A stretch of 64,000 nucleotides of DNA from Zobellia nedashkovskayae (GTDB taxonomy: Bacteria > Bacteroidota > Bacteroidia > Flavobacteriales > Flavobacteriaceae): assembly GCF_015330125.1 (NCBI RefSeq), contig NZ_JADDXR010000002.1:1054001-1118000 (forward strand), written 5' to 3'. The notes beneath the pieces are model-generated. The model did not search any database and was not told where the DNA came from. It was given only the letters and a program-made list of their open reading frames with translations. Each line of letters starts with the position of its first letter. The stretch's first letter is position 1. The translations under genes and the position numbers were made by a program. This document shows positions 46,139 to 54,581 of the stretch, in pieces.

Positions 46139-47461
46139 CTATTCATAATTTATCTTTGAACCTGCTAAATTACTTTCCGTAGAAAAAGAAAGTGCTTGGT
46201 CTTTATGAGTACTGTAATAATTTGTAAAAACAATAGCGAACATTAACCCGTAATGAAATAAATCAAATATTACTAAAGTAAGATTAGCTACAGCAAAAGC
46301 GAAAAAAGCGAAAAAACCGCCCCAATACCCTGATTTCAATCCTATTCTCCACATACGTTTCAAAAGCAGACCTAAAAAAGTCAAATAAATGAGTCCGCCC
46401 ACTAAACCATAGTAATAGAACAACTTTAAATAACCCACATGAATCTGAGAGCTACGTCCTCCTAATAATCTAGTAACCTCCTCTGTATCAACACCCATCG
46501 TCCCTAAAATAGGATTATGAGGGAATACTTTAAAAAATACTTCAAAGGCCAACAAACGGGTACCCGCACTATCTGACAAAAGTCTTTCTTCAACAAATTT
46601 CTCTAAATTTATTCCAGAAAAACTTAGGGCCACTACTATTAGAGTAAGAAGAACAAGTCCATACAATCCATATTGAAGAGCTTTTACCAATTTATTCTTA
46701 CCTACCCATACTTTCTGACTGGAGACCACTAGAAAATTTAACATTATCCAACGTGCGCTAGACAAAAACCCAACCGTTGCCGCCGAAACAAAAATCAAAA
46801 CTGTTCTTATCCATTTTTTAGAGTTAATTGCAATCAATATGCTAAATATCGCCATAGTATCAACTCCAACAGAAACCTCGCTAATGTATGAGAAAATAGA
46901 ATGCCTATAGCCATCCATAAACCTATTAACATCACCCGTAACTTCTTGTGGATTGTTAATATAGTATTCTTGCATTCTTGCATAAGACAAGCCCTGAATT
47001 AGGCCATCTGTTTTTAGCAAAAAGAAAGGTTTGAAAGTTTGAACGACAGAAGCTATGGCAGCTATAATAAGAGTAAAACCAAAAACTTTTAAAGCCCAGT
47101 CCATCCACTTAGAAGGAAAAGAAATATTTTCTACTATTAAAAAGGCTACAAAGGTCTGGATAAGAGGGTCTGAATAGATGAATTTTACAATTCCACCTTC
47201 CTTAAGTTCCTCTGAAACGAACATATTACAAAGCAACGCGTACAGGGTGAAAATACCAAAAAACAGTATATAGTTTGGGATCTTCAAGCTTTGGTTAGTT
47301 TTGTACAAGGTATATACTACATATGCCAAGTATACAAAGCATATCATACCTAATACATAATTAGGTTCCATACCCGTCGTTTTATAAACCATATAGCTAA
47401 AAAGTGGATATAGGAGTAGAATTAGAAAAAATAAAAACTTCGGCAAGTTTTTCATAATCAA
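46139..47461 (-). CDS. wzy: O-antigen/EPS polymerase (Wzy-like)
   Basis: 440 residues, about ten to twelve hydrophobic helices with one larger periplasmic loop (around 300-340: RLLGGRSSQIHVGYLKLFYYYG). The HxGYLxLxxxxG pattern, with the motif at SSQIHVGYLKL, is typical of Wzy/WaaL proteins in the O-antigen ligase family. Primary sequences of Wzy are poorly conserved, so the call leans on topology and on its place between wzx and wzc. It would polymerise repeat units in the periplasm. Confidence 0.82.
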   Translation of the reverse strand: MIMKNLPKFLFFLILLLYPLFSYMVYKTTGMEPNYVLGMICFVYLAYVVYTLYKTNQSLKIPNYILFFGIFTLYALLCNMFVSEELKEGGIVKFIYSDPLIQTFVAFLIVENISFPSKWMDWALKVFGFTLIIAAIASVVQTFKPFFLLKTDGLIQGLSYARMQEYYINNPQEVTGDVNRFMDGYRHSIFSYISEVSVGVDTMAIFSILIAINSKKWIRTVLIFVSAATVGFLSSARWIMLNFLVVSSQKVWVGKNKLVKALQYGLYGLVLLTLIVVALSFSGINLEKFVEERLLSDSAGTRLLAFEVFFKVFPHNPILGTMGVDTEEVTRLLGGRSSQIHVGYLKLFYYYGLVGGLIYLTFLGLLLKRMWRIGLKSGYWGGFFAFFAFAVANLTLVIFDLFHYGLMFAIVFTNYYSTHKDQALSFSTESNLAGSKINYE

Positions 47462-47511
47462 TTAAACCTTAATACCTATAACACATTTTTTTAGGAAACA
47501 ATACAACTCAA

Positions 47512-50034
47512 TTATACCGAAAAGGACTTATCAACCAATTGCTTTTCTTTGTTCAAACCGTACTTTGCCTCATAACCATACTTATGGTCTTCCTTAAGGG
47601 CATCGTTAAAAATGATATAGCTTTTCTTCTTTTTATCTCTTGGAATTAAATTATCCAAATCTTCAAGAAATTCAATTTTAGAAACATTTCTTCTAACCAC
47701 GAACAAATTAATATCCATAACATCTAAAAGCAGTAAAAAATCTGAAACTAAGCCAACCGCCGGGGTGTCTAGTATAACATAATCATACTCTTCTTTAAGC
47801 TTTTCAATTAGAGTATTCATTTTATTGCCTGACAGCAATTCTTGCACATTTCCATCTACTATCTCTGTCGGAATAAATTTTAAATTTTTTACTTTTTCGT
47901 GTGAATGAACAACCTCGTTCAAAGAGTTGATTTCGCCTTTCAAATAATTAGACAAGCCTTTCCCCTTTATTTTACGGATACCTTTAACCAGACTAGGGTT
48001 TCTTAAATCCGCATCTACGATAATAGTCTTTTTACCAGCCTCAGCTAGTGTTATACCCAAGTTAATGGCGTTATACGTTTTACCTTCTTCCGGCAGAATA
48101 GAGGTTATACCAATAACTCCCGTACCTGTAGAGTTCACAAGTTTTAAGTTTGTAGAAAGGTCTCGAAAAGATTCTTTAAGCTTCCAAAGTGAAACCTCAG
48201 CATCAGTATCAGAGGTCTTAAATTTTTCATCTCCAATATCAAATAATTTGCCACTACCTTTTATCTTCTTAATTATTTTCCCAAGTTTTTCACCCACAAA
48301 AGGTATACTAGATGCCCTTTCTTTCGCATCATCGTCACCATCATAGTGTATTATGCTAGCAATAATTGGCATATCACTATTCGCCATAACTTGGTGTACA
48401 TTCTCTATGGTATCATCTGGTGAGAAGAAAATCAACCACCCAAGTGGTATTAATGTTCCTAACACTACGGCAAGTCCTAACAATAAAGATTTTTGAGGAG
48501 AGACTGGACCACTACCATCCATTCTTGCTTCATCTAAAATTCGAGTATCAGAAGTGCTTTCAGCCCTGGCTATACCTGTTTTTGCCAACTCTTGGCTTAA
48601 GTATTTATAGAGGTTTTCATAGAGCGTATTTTGGCGTTGTATATTCAGTAATTGTATTTCCCTAGTTGGCAAGGAACTAATTTCTTCATCTATACCTTCT
48701 AATTGTGAAGTAATACCGCCCAAAGCTGCTTGTGATGACCTCACAGCACTTTTTAGGTTGCTTAACAATATCTCAGTAGACTCTTTAATCTGACCATTTA
48801 AAATGGTCATTTCTTGATTATTACTTGTTACGAAAAACTTCTTTTTAGAACGTTCTGCATAGAGATTTTTCAGCTCCTGAATATTCTGATTGATAGAAGC
48901 ATCTTCAACACCAATGCCTGAGGGCATTATAAAATCATCACTATTTCTGTTATTCCTTACGCTTCGTATGATAGAATTATAATAGTTGATGCTCATCTTA
49001 ATCTTAGCCGCCTCCACCTGTAAATTGTTAGTCTGATCGAGCGCATTTGAAGCTGTAGCACCTAAATTCATTGCTTTTTTATCAATTTTAAAGGCTTCTA
49101 ACTCTACTTCAAACCTTGTTAAAGAATCAGATATTACATTTAATTGATTTCTAATAAACGCTTCTTTACCTGCCGCTATCTCATTTCTAGAAGAAAGTTC
49201 GTTTTGCACATAGTTTTGAGTTAACTTTTTAAGAAAATCAACTTCCTTGGCCACGATAGGCCCGGAGGATACTATTTTAAAAATACTAGCTTGAATGTCT
49301 ATATTATTAGCTTCAAGCTTGCCCATATAACCTTTAGCTACACTCTCTACGTTACTAACCTCAAAGCTTAGGTTTTTTCCGTCAAAATCTTCTCTGCTTA
49401 CATTATACTGTGGTTTATTTAGCGTAAATGTAAAATACTCATGTTCAACCTTATCTCCGAGCTTAAACTCCTGAGAAAAGTTAAAGCTTCTTTCTACATC
49501 TCTAACTGAGCCATTTAATGGGTTGGAAACACCAAATTCATCACCGTTAATCGTTAATTTATAACTATCTCCCTGTAGTAATTTAACCTCAAAAGGTACT
49601 CCATACAACTGAGGTTTAGCACGATCTAAAGCTACTTCAAAAGGAAAATAACCGTAACTTTCATTTGATGAAAACAAAGTAGAAGTATGGTAGGATACAT
49701 CAAAATTCAAATCTTCTATAGTCTGTCTTATTAGACTGAACGACTTTAAAATACCTATTTCGTTGTAAAGGTTTTTTTCCATCTCTATTAAGCTCACTCC
49801 TCCGTCTACGTATTTACTCTCTCCCAAGACACGGTTTGTTCCTTTAGTATCAATAAGTACCGAGGTTGACACTTCGTATATCCGGGTAGCGGTGGCTATA
49901 TAGATTAAAGCTAAAAGTATGAAGAGACCAATACTTGCTATAAAGAACATTTTATTCTTATATATCTTCCGAAAAAATAATTTTAAGTTAATCTCCTCCT
50001 GAGGGTTAACTTGATTATTCTTATTCTCTTTCAT
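47512..50034 (-). CDS. wzc: Wzc-like polysaccharide co-polymerase with BY-kinase domain
   Basis: 840 residues, chain-length control and export coupling. Wzz domain with TM1 at about 31-52 (FFIASIGLFILLALIYI), a long periplasmic coiled-coil region (about 280-500), TM2 near 520-540 (LLLGLAVVLGTLIPLGWLIFF), then the cytoplasmic tyrosine kinase. It has a Walker A-type loop ILPEEGKTYNA near residue 640, Walker A' IIVDADLRNP and Walker B YVILDTPAVG. The C-terminal tail has a tyrosine cluster, HKYGYEAKYG, for autophosphorylation. Both parts are fused in one protein, as in proteobacterial Wzc. Confidence 0.95.
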   Translation of the reverse strand: MKENKNNQVNPQEEINLKLFFRKIYKNKMFFIASIGLFILLALIYIATATRIYEVSTSVLIDTKGTNRVLGESKYVDGGVSLIEMEKNLYNEIGILKSFSLIRQTIEDLNFDVSYHTSTLFSSNESYGYFPFEVALDRAKPQLYGVPFEVKLLQGDSYKLTINGDEFGVSNPLNGSVRDVERSFNFSQEFKLGDKVEHEYFTFTLNKPQYNVSREDFDGKNLSFEVSNVESVAKGYMGKLEANNIDIQASIFKIVSSGPIVAKEVDFLKKLTQNYVQNELSSRNEIAAGKEAFIRNQLNVISDSLTRFEVELEAFKIDKKAMNLGATASNALDQTNNLQVEAAKIKMSINYYNSIIRSVRNNRNSDDFIMPSGIGVEDASINQNIQELKNLYAERSKKKFFVTSNNQEMTILNGQIKESTEILLSNLKSAVRSSQAALGGITSQLEGIDEEISSLPTREIQLLNIQRQNTLYENLYKYLSQELAKTGIARAESTSDTRILDEARMDGSGPVSPQKSLLLGLAVVLGTLIPLGWLIFFSPDDTIENVHQVMANSDMPIIASIIHYDGDDDAKERASSIPFVGEKLGKIIKKIKGSGKLFDIGDEKFKTSDTDAEVSLWKLKESFRDLSTNLKLVNSTGTGVIGITSILPEEGKTYNAINLGITLAEAGKKTIIVDADLRNPSLVKGIRKIKGKGLSNYLKGEINSLNEVVHSHEKVKNLKFIPTEIVDGNVQELLSGNKMNTLIEKLKEEYDYVILDTPAVGLVSDFLLLLDVMDINLFVVRRNVSKIEFLEDLDNLIPRDKKKKSYIIFNDALKEDHKYGYEAKYGLNKEKQLVDKSFSV

Positions 50035-50136
50035 TTCGTTATCATTATTATTTTCTCAAAGCTTGAACATATATTTTATGCTTAAGCTGTTGTGAGACCA
50101 AAGCCTTACACTTAAGAAAATACTTAAATTTTATAT

Positions 50137-50958
50137 TTAGTTGGAATTGAAACTCAACACCAATATAGTCGTAGATATTGCCGATAAAACTAGACTGAAA
50201 ACACCCAAATTCTTTTGAAAAAGATTTTCTTTAGATGTTTCAACATACAATACGTCATTCGGGTGTAAAAAATAATATGGTGAGCTTATAATGTCAGGGC
50301 TAGTAAGATCTAAATCGACTACAATAGATTTATCACCATGTTGACGAATCAATTTTACATTTTTCCGTTTACCTGATATATTTAGGTCTCCTGCTGCACT
50401 TAACGCCTCAAAAATAGTGGCTTGTGTATTATAGATATAGTTAGTTCCTGGGTTGCTTACATCGCCCAAAACAGAGACCTTAAAGCTGGTTATTTTCACA
50501 GAGACAACCGCATTCAATAAATATTTATCTATTTCGGCTTGCACCAAATCTCTAATCTCCTCTACAGTCTTGTCCTGCACTTTAACCGCACCTACAATTG
50601 CTAAATTTATAGAACCTTCTTTATCAACAGTATAACCGGTCAAAAATAAAGAAGCAGGATTAGCTTGCAAATTTATGTCCGCAGCTGTTGAGTTGTTAAA
50701 ATATGCTACTTGATCAGGATCTCTACTCTGAACTTTAATACTTAATACATCATTTGGTTGCACACCGTATTCAGTAGGTCGCAAACGTAAAGTCATTTCA
50801 TGACTTTCACTTTGAAGGTAATTAACCCCTTTGGAAGTATAACAAGATGTCAACGTTAGAGTAACCAATACTATAATGATGCGTTGTATAGATAACACCC
50901 CATATATACTTTTAAAAAAATTGATTGCCCGTTTTTTCATGCCTGGTTTAATTGTCAT
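50137..50958 (-). CDS. wza: polysaccharide export lipoprotein (Wza-like)
   Basis: 273 residues from ATG 50958, or 267 from the ATG at 50940. Lipobox-like LTLTSC near residue 39. Polysaccharide-export domain with EYGVQPNDVLSIKVQSRDPDQ near residue 62, then SLBB-like repeats (GYTVDKEGSINLAIVGAVKVQDKTVEEI; VLGDVSNPGTNYIYNTQATIFEALSAAG) and a single hydrophobic helix at the C-terminus (LGVFSLVLSAISTTILVLSF). Bacteroidota Wza proteins often end this way. It forms the outer-membrane export channel with Wzc. Confidence 0.93.
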   Translation of the reverse strand: MTIKPGMKKRAINFFKSIYGVLSIQRIIIVLVTLTLTSCYTSKGVNYLQSESHEMTLRLRPTEYGVQPNDVLSIKVQSRDPDQVAYFNNSTAADINLQANPASLFLTGYTVDKEGSINLAIVGAVKVQDKTVEEIRDLVQAEIDKYLLNAVVSVKITSFKVSVLGDVSNPGTNYIYNTQATIFEALSAAGDLNISGKRKNVKLIRQHGDKSIVVDLDLTSPDIISSPYYFLHPNDVLYVETSKENLFQKNLGVFSLVLSAISTTILVLSFNSN

Positions 50959-51058
50959 GTTTTAAATTTTACTTTGGTCTATTTTTTTTGATTGTTTCAA
51001 GCTTGAATAGAACATACGTTTAGAATCAAAATATTGATCAAGCCTCTAGAGGATATTT

Positions 51059-52450
51059 CTAAAATGCTTTCTTGTGATGGCTTCCAAAAATAGTTAAGAA
51101 AATTATTTTTAAATCTAACCATGGGCTCCAATTTTCTATATACCACAAATCGTGATTTACTCTTTGGTTTTTCTGTTCATCAGTAACAGTTGGACCACGC
51201 CATCCGTTTACTTGCGCCCAACCGGTAATACCCGGTTTAATATAGCTTCGAACCATATAATGGTTAACACTTTTTCTAAAATCGTTTTGTAAATTTATCC
51301 TATGTGGCCTTGGACCAATAACGCTCATTTCTCCTCTCAGAACATTATAGAACTGCGGTAATTCATCCAAATCTCCCTTTCTTAAGAACTTACCTACACG
51401 AGTTATCCTAGGGTCATTAACTATTGTTGATTGCATGCCACTCTTGGGATCTTGCGATACCGACATAGTTCTAAATTTAAAACATTTAAATGTTTTACTT
51501 GCCTCACCTTTTCTACTTGGCGTATAAAAAATCGGTCCTTTAGAATCTATTTTGATGAGAATAGCAATAATTAGAAACAATGGCGAAAGAAGAAGTAATA
51601 CAAAAAAAGCAAAACAAAAATCAAACAATCGCTTCAATATAGTTGACCTAAAATGATCGAGTGGTGATTCTCTAAGCTTAAAAACAGCAAGATCACCCAT
51701 GGTAACCGCTTTGTAATTTTTTGATTTAAGAAGTGGGTTTTTAGGAATCAACTTTACACGTACCCCAAAACTATCGGCTATTTTAATAGTCTCCATGATT
51801 TTAGCGTGCTTCATACCTGCCATGGCAATAAAAATATCGTCTATACGATTATTACCCAAGGCTTCCGATAAATCATCAATACCTCCAAAAATATTGAAAT
51901 TCATAACGTTCTTAGGTTTTTCCTCTTTATTCTCCAAGTAGCCCATTATATTATAACCATATTGGGTCATTGCATTGGTAAAGCTTTTAATATTGCTATC
52001 ATCATAACCAGAACCTATAAGCAAGGTATCGGAAAAAAGATGCGAAGCTCTTTTCTTTAAATATCTCAACAAGTACTTATGACTAACAAGGTTAAGATAG
52101 GAAAATATAAAGATTGGAATTATAAAGGTTGACCTAGAAAAATATCTAATTTTCAACAAAATGACTACGCTAATTACGAAACCAACAAAGAAGAATAGGG
52201 AAGTAACAATACTCTTAAAATACCCGAAATTGGGATCAAAATAAAATTCACTATTACGGATATACATAATAATTACTAACCAAGTAATATTGTAAATAAT
52301 CATTAAACGAACCATATTAAAAAGAATGGCCGTATCACTAAAAGTGAAATCCGGTAGATTGAACATGAAACAAATTGTCAATACTACATTCAGGAGAACA
52401 AACTCAAACGCTAGTAAATTTATAAGTATGAACCTATTTTTTGAATTCAT
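51059..52450 (-). CDS. undecaprenyl-phosphate sugar phosphotransferase (initiating, WcaJ-like)
   Basis: 463 residues. Four to five N-terminal membrane helices, a Rossmann-like middle region (DTLLIGSGYDDSNIKSF) and a C-terminal bacterial sugar-transferase domain from about residue 270: LKRLFDFCFAFFVLLLLSP, FKCFKFRTM, RKGDLDELPQFYNVLRGEMSVIGPRPH (in pieces), KPGITGWAQVNG. It loads the first sugar-1-phosphate onto undecaprenyl phosphate. Its position at the promoter end of the locus, followed by wza and wzc, is the classical order. Which sugar is loaded is not readable. Confidence 0.94.
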   Translation of the reverse strand: MNSKNRFILINLLAFEFVLLNVVLTICFMFNLPDFTFSDTAILFNMVRLMIIYNITWLVIIMYIRNSEFYFDPNFGYFKSIVTSLFFFVGFVISVVILLKIRYFSRSTFIIPIFIFSYLNLVSHKYLLRYLKKRASHLFSDTLLIGSGYDDSNIKSFTNAMTQYGYNIMGYLENKEEKPKNVMNFNIFGGIDDLSEALGNNRIDDIFIAMAGMKHAKIMETIKIADSFGVRVKLIPKNPLLKSKNYKAVTMGDLAVFKLRESPLDHFRSTILKRLFDFCFAFFVLLLLSPLFLIIAILIKIDSKGPIFYTPSRKGEASKTFKCFKFRTMSVSQDPKSGMQSTIVNDPRITRVGKFLRKGDLDELPQFYNVLRGEMSVIGPRPHRINLQNDFRKSVNHYMVRSYIKPGITGWAQVNGWRGPTVTDEQKNQRVNHDLWYIENWSPWLDLKIIFLTIFGSHHKKAF

Positions 52451-53201
52451 GGGGGTGAACTAATTTTTTAAAGATAAAATAGTTGTTAATATTTTTCAGC
52501 GCATAAAGCAGCTACCAAATATATGAATGAATTAATTAACATTTGACGATTATAACCTCTACCACGACAATTGACTTAAATATTAGTCAATCGGCATTTT
52601 ATTAAGTAAAATTTTACTAGATGTTTAGACGAATTCATTTAAACACTACAAAATTCTCTTCTCCAAAAATGTTTTAGTGCAGAATAGGAATAGTATAATT
52701 GAGGCTCAGACAAGATAGTCTATTTTTATCCACTACCTACTATTAATCAGTTAATTACACTCAAACCGTACAAAATTATCAACACGTAGTATGAAAATTC
52801 TGTATTTCTTTCGAGTTCTTTTCTTTATTAATTTATCTCACTAAATCTAATCCTCATATCACTTACACATACCGAAAAAAGGCAACTTTTAAAATTGGTT
52901 TTATATCACCTATTTAAAACCTTCAAAATCATAACTAACAACATAAAAATATAATTGAGTTACAAACTCAGGTCACAAAACACCATCTTTTACATCTTTC
53001 TACATTACCAAGCCGGAGCCACCTTGACAATTTTTAAAACCAGATTTTATAAATCGTCAATTACTTTTGAAGAAACTGAGTTAAAAGCACTTATTCCGAC
53101 ATATTTTTCCAGTTTATATAAAAAAATTATTTTTATCGTCCGCGTAAGATATACTGCGTAATTTTAAAGCAAGTTACGTGTACATAAAACCCATCAAGAC
53201 T
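52451..53201. other. 750-bp intergenic region upstream of the EPS locus and pfkA
   Basis: No credible gene. On the minus strand TATATTTG (52523-52516) matches the -7 consensus 66 bp before the priming-transferase start, but the -33 position holds TCAA rather than TTG, suggesting an activator-dependent or weak promoter. A second box, TAATTTTG (52778-52771), lies farther upstream. A reading frame of 68 codons at 52955-53161 has no ATG start and unlikely composition. The length of the region leaves room for long regulatory leaders. Confidence 0.4.
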
Positions 53202-54524
53202 ATGAGCTCTGAAACTAATTTTAATATTTCCTCACTAGGAGCAAATACTTTTCCATCTCCCATAAACCTTAGTAAGACCACAGGAGATAAAATATTCAAT
53301 TTTGTAGAGGAACATGATAGAATTTTAGCAGACGTTTCTGTAGAGAGTTTTAATACCTGTATTGATAACAAGACTAGACCTGCATGTTTGGAAAAGGCTG
53401 GACCCAGAGAAAAACTCTTTTTTGACTCTAAAAATACTACCGCTGCAATTGTTAGCTGCGGCGGACTTTGCCCTGGAATAAACAATGTTATACGGGGCCT
53501 TGTCATGGCGTTACATTATTTCTACGGCGTAAAACGGATTCTTGGTGTACAATATGGATATGAAGGTCTTATTCCTGAAAACGGACATGAGTTTATAGAA
53601 CTTGTCCCGGACAAGGTAAAAGACATACATGAATTTGGAGGTACCATACTCGGTTCTTCTAGAGGAGCTCAATCTGTTGAAAAAATGGTAGATTCTCTTG
53701 TGAAAAATAAAATTGACCTATTATTCACCATTGGTGGAGACGGTACTCTTAAAGGAGCAAATGCCATTGGTGATGAGATAGAAAAAAGAGGACTTAACAT
53801 TTCAATTATAGGCATTCCTAAGACGATTGACAATGATATTGATCTTATTGACAAATCGTTTGGCTTTGAAACCTCATTTGATGTTGCCAGTCCTATTATT
53901 AGAGATGCACATAATGAGGCCACGGGAGCATTCAACGGTATATCTATTGTAAAATTAATGGGTAGGGATAGCGGTTTCATCGCAGCTTCAACTGCAATTG
54001 CTATGCCTGTAGTTAATTTTGTGTTCGTTCCTGAAATGGACTTTCAGCTTGAAGGTGAAAACGGGTTTTTAGAAGCTCTCAAGGAAAGGCTTAATCAAAA
54101 ACGGCATGCCGTAATCGTAGTTGCAGAAGGAGCTGGTCAGCATTTGTTTGGAGAAGATAGTAAGACCTATACAGACGCATCCGGTAATATTATCCACCAA
54201 GACATTGGTTTACTGTTGAAGCATCGTATTAACGCATATTTTGATGCCGAAAACATGAAGTGCACTATTAAGTATATTGATCCGAGTTACATTATACGTA
54301 GTGCTCCCGCCAATGCCAACGACAGTCTTTTCTGCAATAGATTAGCCTATCATGCCGTACACGGAGCCATGGCCGGAAAAACCAAATTTGTTGTGGGTAG
54401 GCTAAATAATAAATTTGTTTATCTACCCATTTTGAAGGTTGTTAATAAGCGAAAAAAAATTAATATGGAGGGTGAATTCTGGTTTAGTGTCTTACAAAGT
54501 ACCGGCCAACCTTTTACCATGTAA
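53202..54524 (+). CDS. pfkA: ATP-dependent 6-phosphofructokinase, plant-type
   Basis: 440 residues from the ATG at 53202; a GTG at 53178 would add eight. Phosphorylates fructose-6-phosphate. Motifs: SCGGLCPGINNVIRGLV near residue 88, GSSRGAQ, TIGGDGTLKGA near residue 178, GIPKTIDNDIDLIDKSFGFETS near residue 203 and KLMGRDSGFIA near residue 250. The Gly after GGD is the ATP-type residue, while PKTIDND carries the Lys otherwise typical of PPi-dependent enzymes; plant ATP-PFKs and TP0108-like bacterial enzymes show the same combination. It stands alone, convergent with the phosphorylase gene. Confidence 0.9.
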   Translation: MSSETNFNISSLGANTFPSPINLSKTTGDKIFNFVEEHDRILADVSVESFNTCIDNKTRPACLEKAGPREKLFFDSKNTTAAIVSCGGLCPGINNVIRGLVMALHYFYGVKRILGVQYGYEGLIPENGHEFIELVPDKVKDIHEFGGTILGSSRGAQSVEKMVDSLVKNKIDLLFTIGGDGTLKGANAIGDEIEKRGLNISIIGIPKTIDNDIDLIDKSFGFETSFDVASPIIRDAHNEATGAFNGISIVKLMGRDSGFIAASTAIAMPVVNFVFVPEMDFQLEGENGFLEALKERLNQKRHAVIVVAEGAGQHLFGEDSKTYTDASGNIIHQDIGLLLKHRINAYFDAENMKCTIKYIDPSYIIRSAPANANDSLFCNRLAYHAVHGAMAGKTKFVVGRLNNKFVYLPILKVVNKRKKINMEGEFWFSVLQSTGQPFTM

Positions 54525-54531
54525 TACATAT

Positions 54532-54564
54532 AAAAAAGGGGAAGCAATTAGCTTCCCCTTTTTA
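54532..54564. terminator. bidirectional intrinsic terminator between pfkA and the phosphorylase gene
   Basis: A 13-bp stem, AAAAAGGGGAAGC (54533-54545) with GCTTCCCCTTTTT (54551-54563), closes a 5-nt loop. T-runs follow on both strands, so it can stop both converging genes. Confidence 0.9.
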
Positions 54565-54581
54565 TTGCATTCAAATTACTA

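Noticed and set aside
52955..53161. 68-codon plus-strand frame upstream of pfkA
   Set aside because: Starts with TTG, composition looks random, no motif, and it ends just before pfkA without any link.
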